From: UBA1413 sp037447215
Lineage (GTDB): Bacteria; Bacteroidota; Bacteroidia; Bacteroidales; Prolixibacteraceae
Reading direction: 5' to 3'
Assembly: GCA_037447215.1 (NCBI GenBank)
Contig: JBBIHB010000009.1
Span: 40,103-104,102, forward strand
Length of the DNA: 64,000 nucleotides
A program made the translations under genes and the position numbers. Below the pieces are notes generated by a model that had not been told where the DNA came from, did not search any database, and saw only the letters and a list, made by a program, of their open reading frames with translations. Of this stretch, positions 35,120 through 44,088 are shown piece after piece (the stretch's first letter is position 1; every line of letters starts with the position of its first letter).

Positions 35120-37705
35120 ATGAAAAAATTATTGTTTGCAGCCTTATTTTTGCTGGCCACGAACATCGGCGCCCAGGAAAAAGAAAATATTCTCGACAGG
35201 GTTTCTGCCGCTCTTCCAACCTATTTCAATGCCTTCCCGTCGGAAAAGCTTTATATTACCACCGACAAAGAAGTTTATGCTCCTGGTGAGATCATCTGGT
35301 TCAGTGCATGGATTACCGACCGGGCCGGGTTTCAATTCGGGAACCTGAGCCCCGATTTAAACGTTAATCTATACAATGCTGATGGGCAATTTATTACCGG
35401 AGATATATTCCGGATTTCGGGCGGACGGCTCAACGGCGATATGAAATTGCCGGATATACTCCCTGTGGGCCGATACTACCTGTCTGCATTTACCCCTTTA
35501 CAGGTTTATCCCGAAGAAGTTTTTATACAACCGGTTTTTATTGATCAGCCTTATGAACAGGAAGCCAGGGTAATGCCTGCACAGCCGGAAAAGGTTTATC
35601 CAGCCGGTAAAGAAACCGCAATCGAATTGGATATTACAGATGCAATGGGCCGGCCAGTTGACCGGTATAACTTTGATTATGTAGTTCTGCACAAGGGTGA
35701 AACCCTCACATCGGGCCGTTTACGTTCAACCTCAGGCAAGGCTATGATCCGGGCAAAAATGCCGGTTTCAACTGGCGCTGATCCGGTAATCCTGTCCTTA
35801 TCCCACCCCCGGAACCTCTGGAATGACCGGTTTAACCTTGTTACCGATGCTGACGAAATTCAGATCGGGTTTTTCCCTGAAGGTGGCAACCTTATTCATA
35901 ATATTCCGGCCAAAATTGGTTTTTATGCAACCATTCACGGCAACCGTCCAATCGATATTCAAGGGGATATCTTTGACCAGGAAGGAAATATTGTGGGGAA
36001 AACCACCACTTTCATTCCAGGATATGGTTTATTCCCGTTCAGGGCCGACCCTGGCAAGGAGTACCGGATGGTGATTACCAGTGCCTTGGGAAGAGGACAG
36101 AGTTTTAACCTTCCTAAACAGGACCATACCAAAATTGGTTTAACGGTGTCACGGACCGAAAGCGGATTTATCAACGCCGATATCGTGTCTCCCGATAGTA
36201 AGCCCCGTCAAATGGCAGTTGCTGTTACTGAAAAATTCAACTTGATATGGGCAGCAAATTTTGAAATATCCCAATCTGCAAGGGTTAGAATCCCTACCAA
36301 TGATTTTGGCCCCGGTATCCAGTTGATTACGGTTTTCGATGAAGTGGGGAATGTACTTGCCGAACGGTTGGTGTTTACACCCGTGAAACCAAATGTACTA
36401 TTAACAATTTCAAACCAATTGACTTCGGAACAGGTTACAATTTCCCTTCAGGCTACTGATGGAGAGGGAAAACCATTAGTTGCCGGAATTGTACTCTCGG
36501 TTGCCGACCAATCACGGACACTGGCCAAAACCAACTCACTTGAAAGTTATCTTCTGCTTTCGTCGGAACTTGAAAATCAGGTTTCAAATCCTGACTTGCT
36601 TTTTGCGAACCAGGCGCAAATGCAGACTGCGGTTGATTACATCCTTATTGCCAACCGGCTTAAAAACTTTTCATGGGAGAATGTCATGAAAACTTCAAAA
36701 AACGGTTATGAATCGTTTATGGAGCAAAAAGGTATCCGCGGACAGGTAACATCCCGCCGGGGAGAAGCAGTTGGTAGGGCGAAAATCAGTTTACTCAACA
36801 GCCGCGATATGCAAATGTATTCGGCAACTGCCGATTCCGAAGGCAATTTTATGTTCCCTACACTTAACCCGGTAGATCTGAGCGATTATACAATTACAGC
36901 CACCGACGAAAGGGGAAGAAGTGTGCTAACCGTGGTTCTCGAACCTTCTTTTTCAGATAAAATCGGGAAACTGATAACCAAATCCGATGGCCGATATGAA
37001 TTGCTTTACAGTTACAAAACACCTGGTGCAGAATATTTTGGGGCCAATCCCGACCTGATTGTAAAAGCGCCGGTTGTATCGAGGCAGGCTGCCCCTGATC
37101 CAACCAGGGCACGGAGCGATTCCTACAAATCGCTGCTCGCAACCGCCACCAACCTGCTCGAAGTGATAAAAATGATGAAACCATATCAATTGATGGGAGG
37201 CCAGATAGTTTTCTTCGGAACCCAAAACTCCTTTTATCACCAATCAGGAGCCCTTATCGTCATCGATGGACAGAAAATGGGAACCAGCGCCGAGATACTT
37301 AGTATGATCTCCCCTAACGATGTGGAGTCGATCAACATTTCGCTCGACCCAATGGATATCCAGAAATATACCGGGCTTAACAACGTTGGGGTTATTGAAA
37401 TTTCAACCCAAAAGGGGCAAAGCACAGTGGAGCCGGCAGCGATTGCTGCAAAGCCTGAAACCATTTATCAGGACGGATACCGTGTACCCCGCAGTTTCTT
37501 AACTACCGAAGGACTGAAATTCGAATCGGGAAAAGATCTTCGCACAACTCTTTTCTGGAACCCAACACTTGAAACTGATAAGGATGGAAAACTAACCTTT
37601 TCGATCCCGCTTTCGGATGTTAAATCCGGTTTCAGGATTGTAGCTGAGGGGATGGATAACACAGGAAGGTTTTTCAGGGGCGTTTCGGTGTTTACCGTGA
37701 AATAG
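35120..37705 (+). CDS. MG2-domain (alpha-2-macroglobulin-like) protein with TonB-plug-like segment
   Basis: An 861-residue exported protein. Signal peptide 1-18; MG2-type domain (about 42-145, KLYITTDKEVYAPGEIIWFSAWI, LPVGRYYLSAFT); further macroglobulin-like beta domains; a carboxypeptidase-regulatory-like domain (about 535-605, IRGQVTSRRGEAVGRAKISLL); a segment that reads like the end of a TonB plug (about 705-770, GALIVIDGQKMGTSAEILSMISPNDVESINI, VGVIEISTQKG) though no barrel follows; and a final macroglobulin-like stretch (FWNPTLETDKDGKLTFSIPL). No CxEQ thioester motif is seen. It ends the operon. Such proteins are common in Bacteroidota next to ECF systems, and their job is not settled. 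Confidence 0.82.
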   Translation: MKKLLFAALFLLATNIGAQEKENILDRVSAALPTYFNAFPSEKLYITTDKEVYAPGEIIWFSAWITDRAGFQFGNLSPDLNVNLYNADGQFITGDIFRISGGRLNGDMKLPDILPVGRYYLSAFTPLQVYPEEVFIQPVFIDQPYEQEARVMPAQPEKVYPAGKETAIELDITDAMGRPVDRYNFDYVVLHKGETLTSGRLRSTSGKAMIRAKMPVSTGADPVILSLSHPRNLWNDRFNLVTDADEIQIGFFPEGGNLIHNIPAKIGFYATIHGNRPIDIQGDIFDQEGNIVGKTTTFIPGYGLFPFRADPGKEYRMVITSALGRGQSFNLPKQDHTKIGLTVSRTESGFINADIVSPDSKPRQMAVAVTEKFNLIWAANFEISQSARVRIPTNDFGPGIQLITVFDEVGNVLAERLVFTPVKPNVLLTISNQLTSEQVTISLQATDGEGKPLVAGIVLSVADQSRTLAKTNSLESYLLLSSELENQVSNPDLLFANQAQMQTAVDYILIANRLKNFSWENVMKTSKNGYESFMEQKGIRGQVTSRRGEAVGRAKISLLNSRDMQMYSATADSEGNFMFPTLNPVDLSDYTITATDERGRSVLTVVLEPSFSDKIGKLITKSDGRYELLYSYKTPGAEYFGANPDLIVKAPVVSRQAAPDPTRARSDSYKSLLATATNLLEVIKMMKPYQLMGGQIVFFGTQNSFYHQSGALIVIDGQKMGTSAEILSMISPNDVESINISLDPMDIQKYTGLNNVGVIEISTQKGQSTVEPAAIAAKPETIYQDGYRVPRSFLTTEGLKFESGKDLRTTLFWNPTLETDKDGKLTFSIPLSDVKSGFRIVAEGMDNTGRFFRGVSVFTVK

Positions 37706-37790
37706 TAAATAATTTCCTAATTTTCAGGGTACCGCACACTATGATTACAAGACTGTTTAATCATCCGGCCCATATTTCTTCCGAAATTTG

Positions 37791-37798
37791 TACTTTTG
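37791..37798 (+). promoter_or_regulatory. -7 promoter box of nadA
   Basis: TACTTTTG matches TAnnTTTG exactly, 21 bases before the GTG start of nadA. It supports that start, since transcription would begin near 37804 and leave room for only a short leader. Confidence 0.6.
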
Positions 37799-37819
37799 CC
37801 TCTTTAAATCTGATTACTT

Positions 37820-38809
37820 GTGATAGAAAATTTTGATGTAATACTTCGGGAAAAGGGGTTTATTGATGCACCGGTTGATGCGAAAATCAGATTGAACGAA
37901 GAGATAAACCGTTTGAGAAAGGAGAAAAATGCTGTAATTCTCAGTCATTATTATGTGGACGGAGAATTACAGGACATTGCCGATTACGTGGGCGATAGCC
38001 TCGGATTATCGCAGGCAGCACAAAGCACCAACGCCGATATCATTGTATTCGTTGGTGTTCATTTTATGGCTGAAACCGCTAAAATCATCAATCCATCAAA
38101 AAAAGTAATCCTTCCCGACCTGAAAGCCGGCTGTTCATTGGCCGATTCGGCCCCTGCCGGAAAGTTCGAAGCCTTCAAAGCGAAATACCCAGGCCATAAG
38201 GTAATTTCATATATCAATTGCACCGCCGAATTGAAAACCCTGTCGGATGTGATATGCACCTCGGCAAATGCCGTGAAAATTGTTGAAAGTTTTCACAAAG
38301 ATCAGCCGCTGATATTTGCACCCGATAAAAATCTTGGTAATTATATTAATAATCTTACCGGCCGTGAAATGGTATTGTGGGATGGCGCCTGCATGGTGCA
38401 TGAGCAATATTCGGTAGAAAAGATTGTTGCACTGATGGAACAGCACCCCGATGCAGAGTTTATTGCCCACCCCGAATGTGAAAAACCGGTATTGATTGTT
38501 GCCGACTACATTGGTTCAACTACTGCATTGCTCAATTATGTGATGAAAAGCAATGCCAAAAAGTTTATTGTAGCAACCGAAAGCGGTATCCTATACCAGA
38601 TGATAAAAGCCTGTCCTGATAAGATATTTATTCCGGCCCCATCGGTTGATTCAACCTGCGGGTGCAACGACTGCTCGTATATGAAACTGAACTCGATGCA
38701 GAAACTTTATATCTGTCTGAAACATGAATTACCAGAAATTATTTTGCCGCAGGATGTAATTGAAAAGGCTCAGGCACCCATATTCAGAATGTTGGAGATA
38801 TCAAGGTAA
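37820..38809 (+). CDS. nadA: quinolinate synthase NadA
   Basis: A 329-residue cytoplasmic enzyme that condenses iminoaspartate with dihydroxyacetone phosphate to quinolinate in de novo NAD synthesis. Family marks: AVILSHYYVDGELQDIADYVGDSLGL, GCSLADS, NCTAELK, and the Fe-S cluster cysteines (Cys105, Cys191 and the CGCNDC group at 280-285). Start is GTG at 37820, backed by the promoter box 21 bases upstream. nadB and nadC are not nearby. Its 3' end overlaps the convergent ctpA-like gene by 9 bases. Confidence 0.96.
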   Translation: MIENFDVILREKGFIDAPVDAKIRLNEEINRLRKEKNAVILSHYYVDGELQDIADYVGDSLGLSQAAQSTNADIIVFVGVHFMAETAKIINPSKKVILPDLKAGCSLADSAPAGKFEAFKAKYPGHKVISYINCTAELKTLSDVICTSANAVKIVESFHKDQPLIFAPDKNLGNYINNLTGREMVLWDGACMVHEQYSVEKIVALMEQHPDAEFIAHPECEKPVLIVADYIGSTTALLNYVMKSNAKKFIVATESGILYQMIKACPDKIFIPAPSVDSTCGCNDCSYMKLNSMQKLYICLKHELPEIILPQDVIEKAQAPIFRMLEISR

Positions 38810-40426
38810 TTCAAGTGTTTCCACCAGCAAATTCAGCCTCGAAACTTCAATTGCCTTCAACAATGTTTTGTCAATCTGTTGAATGATGGGATAGAAACCT
38901 TCATCGCCGCTAATATTCCTGGCAATATAGGCTTTTACCTGGGTTTCGATAATGTGCCCCGATTCTTTCATACCCTCGGCATCGTAAGGTATTCCTTTGC
39001 CAGTTGCAAACCGCACAAAACTTTCGATCACTTTCTGGTTATCGAGCCATTTTTCTATTTCGGCGGCAGTTTTCAGGGTATTCAGGTAATCGCGGTGCTG
39101 GTCGGAATACTGGAAGGCAAACTGATAGACCAACCCACGTTGATAAATTCGGTTGAAATAATTGGAGCGCCCCACAGTGTCAGCCGGTACAAAAATATCG
39201 GGCATAATGCCGCCTCCACCGTAAACCGTTCGCCCGTTTTTGGTATAGTATTTCAGCGAATCGGCAAACTGTATGCTGTCGGCAACCAGCATTTCGCCAT
39301 GGGCCATACGCTCGAAAAGGTCTTCGAAATACTTATCGCTTCCATTGTTATAGGGTTTCTGTATGGAACGCCCGCTTGGGGTGTAATAACGTGCAACAGT
39401 AAGGCGCACAGCAGATCCATCGGAGAATGGTATCTGTTCCTGAACCAGGCCTTTTCCAAACGACCGGCGACCAATTACGATGCCCCTGTCGTTGTCCTGT
39501 AAAGCTCCGGCAAAAATCTCGCTTGCCGATGCCGAAAATTCATCGATGAGTACAAATACCTTTTTATCGGCAAAGGTGGCCTTGTTCGAGGCATTATATA
39601 TCCTTTCGGGTTGCGATTTACCCTTTGTAATCAGGATGGGTTCGTCTTTACCCAAAAATTCATCAACCATACGGATAACAGCAGCAAGATACCCACCGGG
39701 ATTCCCGCGTAAATCGATAATTACTTTTTTTGCTCCGGCATTATGGAGTTTTCCCATGCCATCCATAAACTCCTTATAGGTTTGTTCGGCAAACCTGCTG
39801 ACTTTTATGAAACCTGTTTCCTCGTCGATCATGTAGCTCACATCTACACTATAAATGGGGATATCGCCGCGTGTAATTTCAAACTCGAAAAGTTCTCTGA
39901 ACCCACGCCGCAAATTACTAACCTTAACTTTCGTACCTTTCTTACCACGGAGCAACTTCAATACATCTTCGTTCTTAACCCCAACTCCGGCAATATTGCT
40001 GTCATTGACCAAAACAATACGGTCGCCGGCATGCAATCCCAATTTATGGGATGGTCCGCCCGAAATTACGTCTATAATAACAACCGTATCTTCCTGGATT
40101 GAGAACTGAACCCCGATGCCTGAAAAATTACCCTGCATTTCTTCTTCCACTTCCAGCATATTCTGTGCAGGTATATAGGTACTGTGGGGATCAAGGTTTT
40201 TCAGCAGTTCAGGAATGGTTTTTTCAACCACTTCGCTAATGACTATGCTATCCACATAGGCCGATTCAACCAGGCTGATTATGGTCGAAAGTTTATTCCC
40301 TCCCGATAACCTGAGATTGCGTTGCGCAGGTTTTTCGGCACGGTTAAGCGTATTTCCGATAAACAAGCCCGAAATCAGTGTTACTGCAAGCAGCAACGGA
40401 ATATATACCGAATATCTTTTATCCAT
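38801..40426 (-). CDS. S41 family C-terminal processing peptidase
   Basis: A 541-residue CtpA-like serine protease with an N-terminal signal anchor (PLLLAVTLISGLFIG). PDZ domain about 95-165 (GIGVQFSIQEDTVVII, LHAGDRIVLVNDSNIAGV), catalytic domain about 170-370 with LRGNPGGYL, the serine in EFSASASEIFAGAL and the lysine in RRSFGKGLVQ; the C-terminal helical region runs to 541. It degrades or trims periplasmic proteins. The first 8 bases overlap the end of the dCMP deaminase gene, so the two are coupled. The convergent overlap with nadA leaves no room for a terminator between them. Confidence 0.94.
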   Translation of the reverse strand: MDKRYSVYIPLLLAVTLISGLFIGNTLNRAEKPAQRNLRLSGGNKLSTIISLVESAYVDSIVISEVVEKTIPELLKNLDPHSTYIPAQNMLEVEEEMQGNFSGIGVQFSIQEDTVVIIDVISGGPSHKLGLHAGDRIVLVNDSNIAGVGVKNEDVLKLLRGKKGTKVKVSNLRRGFRELFEFEITRGDIPIYSVDVSYMIDEETGFIKVSRFAEQTYKEFMDGMGKLHNAGAKKVIIDLRGNPGGYLAAVIRMVDEFLGKDEPILITKGKSQPERIYNASNKATFADKKVFVLIDEFSASASEIFAGALQDNDRGIVIGRRSFGKGLVQEQIPFSDGSAVRLTVARYYTPSGRSIQKPYNNGSDKYFEDLFERMAHGEMLVADSIQFADSLKYYTKNGRTVYGGGGIMPDIFVPADTVGRSNYFNRIYQRGLVYQFAFQYSDQHRDYLNTLKTAAEIEKWLDNQKVIESFVRFATGKGIPYDAEGMKESGHIIETQVKAYIARNISGDEGFYPIIQQIDKTLLKAIEVSRLNLLVETLELP

Positions 40427-40886
40427 TTTCTTCTTTGAGCGATGTTAAATCAATTTCATAATTTTTTATTTCGATGCCTGCCCTTTTCAACAGGCTTATT
40501 CCGTCTTCGGAACGGTAATTTTCAGTGTAAACCACTCTGCGGATTCCAGCCTGAATAATAAGCTTTGCACATTCGAGACATGGTGATGATGTTACATACA
40601 TGGTGGCACCTTCGCTACTGTTTCCCGATTTGGCAACTTTTGTTATCGCATTGGCCTCAGCATGAAGAACGTAAGGTTTGGTCTGATTGTTTTCGTCTTC
40701 ACAAATATTTTCAAATCCGGATGGTGTTCCGTTATACCCGTCAGAAATAATCATCTTGTCTTTAACCAGTAATGCGCCCACCTTCCTTCTTTTGCAATAG
40801 GAATTAAGCGACCAGATGGCAGCCATTTTCAGGTAACGCATATCGAGCAGTGCCTGTTTGTTGTTATCCCCATTTCTCACTCCCAT
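40419..40886 (-). CDS. deoxycytidylate (dCMP) deaminase
   Basis: A 155-residue zinc enzyme of the ComEB/dCMP deaminase family that converts dCMP to dUMP for thymidylate synthesis. Zinc and catalytic motifs HAEANAI (His, Glu) and SSPCLECAK (two Cys) are intact, with the substrate-side GYNGTPSGFENI. Length is normal. It is first in a two-gene unit with the S41 protease, with a consensus promoter box 34 bases upstream of its start. Confidence 0.94.
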   Translation of the reverse strand: MGVRNGDNNKQALLDMRYLKMAAIWSLNSYCKRRKVGALLVKDKMIISDGYNGTPSGFENICEDENNQTKPYVLHAEANAITKVAKSGNSSEGATMYVTSSPCLECAKLIIQAGIRRVVYTENYRSEDGISLLKRAGIEIKNYEIDLTSLKEENG

Positions 40887-40919
40887 AACTTATCAGTAAA
40901 ATTTACCGTTTAAAGATTA

Positions 40920-40927
40920 CAAATGTA
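40920..40927 (-). promoter_or_regulatory. -7 promoter box of the dCMP deaminase/S41 unit
   Basis: On the minus strand this reads TACATTTG, an exact TAnnTTTG match, 34 bases before the ATG at 40886. Confidence 0.5.
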
Positions 40928-40967
40928 AGCCGATTTGATTGAAATGAGCAATTAGGGGGGACGATAA

Positions 40968-40999
40968 TAAAAAAGGCGGAAGAAACTTCCACCTTTTTT
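40968..40999 (-). terminator. Rho-independent terminator after the SPOR lipoprotein gene
   Basis: A stem of about 12 base pairs (AAAAGGUGGAAG with CUUCCGCCUUUU) around a UUU loop, followed by T-run. One pair is G-U in minus-strand RNA but a C-A mismatch on the other strand, so it is built for the minus direction. Confidence 0.8.
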
Positions 41000-41041
41000 G
41001 TACCGAACTAAAAAACTTTTATAATCAAATGGGACCAAAAA

Positions 41042-41506
41042 TCAGTTTTTGATCAGAAGCCATGCATCGCTGTATTTCGGGAAACTTTGCCTGATCTGCA
41101 ACAGTCTTGCACGGGCCGGGGCTTCGCTGGTAAATGAATCAACCGTTACACGGAAAAAGCCGGTTTCGCTTTGTACAATAATAGGGGTAAACCCTTCCGA
41201 CATTAATGTTTGCCTGAAATTTTTTGCATTGTCCATACTCTGGAATGATCCAACTATAATAAAAAAACTGTTTTGATTCTGATCACCCTGGTCGGTAAAA
41301 GTAAATGATTCCTTACGTACAGAGATAGGTTTATCGTCCTTAGTCACAGGAGCTTCTTTCACTTCGGGAACCTGAAATACTTTCGGTTGGGCGGTTGTGG
41401 TCTGTTGAACAGCAGGTTCAAATGCAGTTTTTGCAGCCTTTTTGGATGATTTACAGGATGCCAGTGCAACCCCGATAATGAGCACAAATAATAATACTTT
41501 TTTCAT
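41042..41506 (-). CDS. SPOR-domain lipoprotein
   Basis: A 154-residue lipoprotein (GVALASC, Cys18). A low-complexity Ala/Thr/Gln/Pro/Lys linker covers about 20-70, then a SPOR domain (about 78-152, NSFFIIVGSFQSMDNAKNFRQTLMSEGF, FRVTVDSFTSEAPARARL). SPOR domains bind denuded peptidoglycan glycans, often at the division site, so an envelope or septal role is likely. It is a single-gene unit with its own terminator. Confidence 0.9.
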   Translation of the reverse strand: MKKVLLFVLIIGVALASCKSSKKAAKTAFEPAVQQTTTAQPKVFQVPEVKEAPVTKDDKPISVRKESFTFTDQGDQNQNSFFIIVGSFQSMDNAKNFRQTLMSEGFTPIIVQSETGFFRVTVDSFTSEAPARARLLQIRQSFPKYSDAWLLIKN

Positions 41507-41630
41507 TGTTTCCGTTTTTTATTTCAAATGCTAAATTAGTTAAAACTCAATAGATGTGTCTGTTAGGTAAATAGAAGTTTTGCACAAACTACCGTTGATT
41601 TTAGATGCCTTACAGGGGTCAATGTTAATA

Positions 41631-42458
41631 TCAGGTCAAAAAAGGCAGGCTGACTTTTATAATATCCATAAATTCAATGTGTTGACAATGTTTTGAAAGC
41701 ATCACAAAAGGAGTATTTTTCAGGTTTATTTTATTGTACATCAAGGATGAAGCCATGTCCCACTGCAAAACTTTGCCTCCTGACTCTTCAATCATAAGGT
41801 GTCCGGCGGCAGTATCCCATTCAGAACAACCGCTTCCCCTGACGTAAATATCCGAATTTCCCAGTGCTATTTCAACCTGCTTCAGGGCGCTTCCCATCTT
41901 TACAACTTCAACTTCGAATCGTTGGTTTAGTTTCCGTTGAAATTCTGATACAAGGGAAGAAGAGTGCGATCTACTGGTCACCAGCTTCAGTTTTGTACGT
42001 TTTTCCTGCTCCGATTTATTATTGAGAAAAATATTGCTGCCAAACTCCATGATCCCTTTTCCCTTAATACAACTCCAGCCTTTTTTTGTTACAGGCTGAT
42101 ATATCCAGGTCATTACAGGTTGATTATTTTGGAGCAAAGCAAGGTTTATACAGAATTCATCGTTCCGCTTAATAAATTCTTTGGTGCCATCGAGCGGGTC
42201 GAGCAAAAAGAATGAAGTCCATGATTTGCGCTCGGTATAACCTGGAATCGGATTTTCTTCGTCAATAACTGGAATATATGGGAAAATCAGGTTTAAACCT
42301 TCGTTAATGATGTGGCTCGATATGTGGTCTGCGCGTGTAACCGGTGATAAATCCAACTTCTGGGTTTCATCGAAACTACTGCCGGAATATACTTCCATAA
42401 TGGCATCACCAGCTTTTTTCAGTAACCCTTCTATCAATATAACAATATCATCTTTCAT
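41631..42458 (-). CDS. cysQ: 3'(2'),5'-bisphosphate nucleotidase CysQ
   Basis: A 275-residue inositol-monophosphatase-fold enzyme. The metal-binding motifs are present: DLSPVTRAD, IDEENPIP, the DPLDGTKEFIKRNDEF block typical of CysQ, and ECSEWDTAAGH-like GSGCSEWDTAAGH near residue 215. It hydrolyses phosphoadenosine phosphate (PAP) made in sulfate assimilation to AMP. It follows the PHP-domain phosphodiesterase gene by 14 bases. A link to sulfonolipid synthesis through sulfite is possible but not shown. Confidence 0.92.
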   Translation of the reverse strand: MKDDIVILIEGLLKKAGDAIMEVYSGSSFDETQKLDLSPVTRADHISSHIINEGLNLIFPYIPVIDEENPIPGYTERKSWTSFFLLDPLDGTKEFIKRNDEFCINLALLQNNQPVMTWIYQPVTKKGWSCIKGKGIMEFGSNIFLNNKSEQEKRTKLKLVTSRSHSSSLVSEFQRKLNQRFEVEVVKMGSALKQVEIALGNSDIYVRGSGCSEWDTAAGHLMIEESGGKVLQWDMASSLMYNKINLKNTPFVMLSKHCQHIEFMDIIKVSLPFLT

Positions 42459-42472
42459 GGGGGAAGAATTAA

Positions 42473-43543
42473 TTACCTGAACAGTTTTGTCAATTCGGTT
42501 TTCAGAGGGATATCAGCACCATGAAGCCAGTTTTGGACCATCAGAATGCCATCCATCCTGTTCGCCGGAAGTGTTATTATTGTACTGCTCCTTACCGGAA
42601 GATTTATCTTTCTGGCAGGTTCGTGTTCAAGGACGAAATCAAATTGAAAATCGGTCAGGTTTTCAACCTTGTAACTGACAGATTTTTCATCCCCTGAAAT
42701 TTTATTAACTTTTATACTTGCAAACAACAAGGATTCAAGGATTTCTTTCCGGGCAAAAAGGTAATTGTTGAACCATCCGGCTGTTCGTCGGGCAAAAAGC
42801 GCTTCCCTTATACCTTCTTCACTGGATTCACATGCAAATACCAGGGTAATGGGTCGCCTATCAAGGTTGTTGGCCGACAGATACATGTCCATCGGTTCAT
42901 GTATATCGGAATTGCTGAAGACAGTGAGTTTTTTTTCAATAGCCCAATCAAGTACTTCGGGGTACCATTCATCAAAATTTGCCACTTCGACACCCTGGAA
43001 CAGGTTTTCTTCGTAAAGTTCCTGATGTTCTTTCATCCAAACCGGCCCATCGGGGGCCTGTGCCCTCCATCCCGGATGGTTCCATATTACAAAAGCCCCT
43101 TGATTTTTGGCTTCCCTGAGCGCAAGTTTATAATCTTCGTTAAATATCGGGATAGCTTCTTTTACAAATAAAACATTGAAATGGCCCGGGGGCATCGATT
43201 TCGTGATTTCAATTCCTTTAATCAGGATCAGGTTACGCTGTTTTGCCAGGTTGCGGGCAATATCGAACGGCGCTTCATGGTTCACAGGAACATAATCTTT
43301 ATGTGGGGTATATTCAAGATGATCGGTAATGGAAATGGCATCGAGGCCTTCGGCCCATGCTTCTTCGACCCGGGTGGTAGGCCAGACATTCCCATCAGAA
43401 AAAACCGTGTGCATATGAAAATCGCACTTCAGGGTGATATAATCCTGCAGGTGTGGCAACACAATCTCTTTTCTGATGGTCTGCGACCAGGTTATTGATG
43501 CACCTATGAGTATGGATATCAAAAATAAAACTAATCTCTTCAT
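42473..43543 (-). CDS. PHP-domain phosphodiesterase (Sb-PDE-like)
   Basis: A 356-residue exported protein with a signal peptide to about residue 20. The PHP metal-binding motifs are clear: CDFHMHTVFSDG (about 40-50), ISITDHLEY, KGIEIT, WNHPGW and FSNSDIHEP. This matches exported PHP proteins of Bacteroidetes often named Sb-PDE family phosphodiesterases, after a haloalkyl-phosphodiester enzyme. A C-terminal beta-rich domain follows from about 260. Natural substrate is unknown; a phosphodiester or phosphate monoester in the periplasm is likely. Same operon as cysQ. Confidence 0.82.
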   Translation of the reverse strand: MKRLVLFLISILIGASITWSQTIRKEIVLPHLQDYITLKCDFHMHTVFSDGNVWPTTRVEEAWAEGLDAISITDHLEYTPHKDYVPVNHEAPFDIARNLAKQRNLILIKGIEITKSMPPGHFNVLFVKEAIPIFNEDYKLALREAKNQGAFVIWNHPGWRAQAPDGPVWMKEHQELYEENLFQGVEVANFDEWYPEVLDWAIEKKLTVFSNSDIHEPMDMYLSANNLDRRPITLVFACESSEEGIREALFARRTAGWFNNYLFARKEILESLLFASIKVNKISGDEKSVSYKVENLTDFQFDFVLEHEPARKINLPVRSSTIITLPANRMDGILMVQNWLHGADIPLKTELTKLFR

Positions 43544-43637
43544 GTTAATGAATTTTATCTAATTTCCAGTTTATCTGATTCAGGCCTGCAAAATAAAACA
43601 TTTGAACGGATATGCAATAACTCTTCGCCCAATTGGG

Positions 43638-44030
43638 TCAAACAGGTTTCACCAGATTGTTCGCAATTTTCTTCAGTGAAATTTTCATGCTTTTTTCTAT
43701 CAGGGAGTATGGTTCTTCATGTCGTCCGACATAAACAATAACACACGAAATTTTTTGTCCGGCCAATAAAGAATATAAAAGATGCTTATTTAAACGGTAT
43801 GCCTCCCGAATAAGCCGTTTGATCCTGTTTCGCCTGACAGCGCTTCTGAACAGTTTCCGGCTCACTGTAAATGCAACCTGAGCAGGGGTGGGCTTCTCCG
43901 ATCCCAAATTACTCCAGATTACTTTGAGGGGATAAACCAGAAAAGAATTTCCCGATTCAAAAAGAGCTGCAATTTCCATTGCACTTTTGAGCCTTTCCTC
44001 TTTGGTAAAAGTATGCCTTATCCTATTCAT
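43638..44030 (-). CDS. rnpA: ribonuclease P protein component
   Basis: A 130-residue basic protein that binds the RNase P RNA and helps mature tRNA 5' ends. It has the N-terminal FTKEERLKS and ALFESGNSF motifs, VAFTVSRKLFRSAVRRNRIKRLIREAYR (the RNR motif) and a C-terminal helix. Length is normal. An intrinsic terminator lies only 8 bases before its start, which is odd: rnpA must be read by readthrough or from a promoter overlapping that hairpin. No rpmH lies upstream. Confidence 0.95.
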   Translation of the reverse strand: MNRIRHTFTKEERLKSAMEIAALFESGNSFLVYPLKVIWSNLGSEKPTPAQVAFTVSRKLFRSAVRRNRIKRLIREAYRLNKHLLYSLLAGQKISCVIVYVGRHEEPYSLIEKSMKISLKKIANNLVKPV

Positions 44031-44038
44031 TCAACTAC

Positions 44039-44065
44039 AAAAAAAGGCCGGTAAAACCAGCCTTT
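44039..44065 (-). terminator. intrinsic terminator between hemD and rnpA
   Basis: In minus-strand RNA AAAGGCUGGU pairs with ACCGGCCUUU (one U-G pair) around UUU, followed at once by seven U in total. The wobble pair exists only in the minus direction. It lies 23 bases after the hemD stop and ends 8 bases before the rnpA ATG. Confidence 0.8.
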
Positions 44066-44088
44066 AAAGATAACTGCTTTATATCAGA

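Noticed and set aside
38879..39502. 207-codon plus-strand frame
   Set aside because: Antisense to the S41 protease gene, including its catalytic region.
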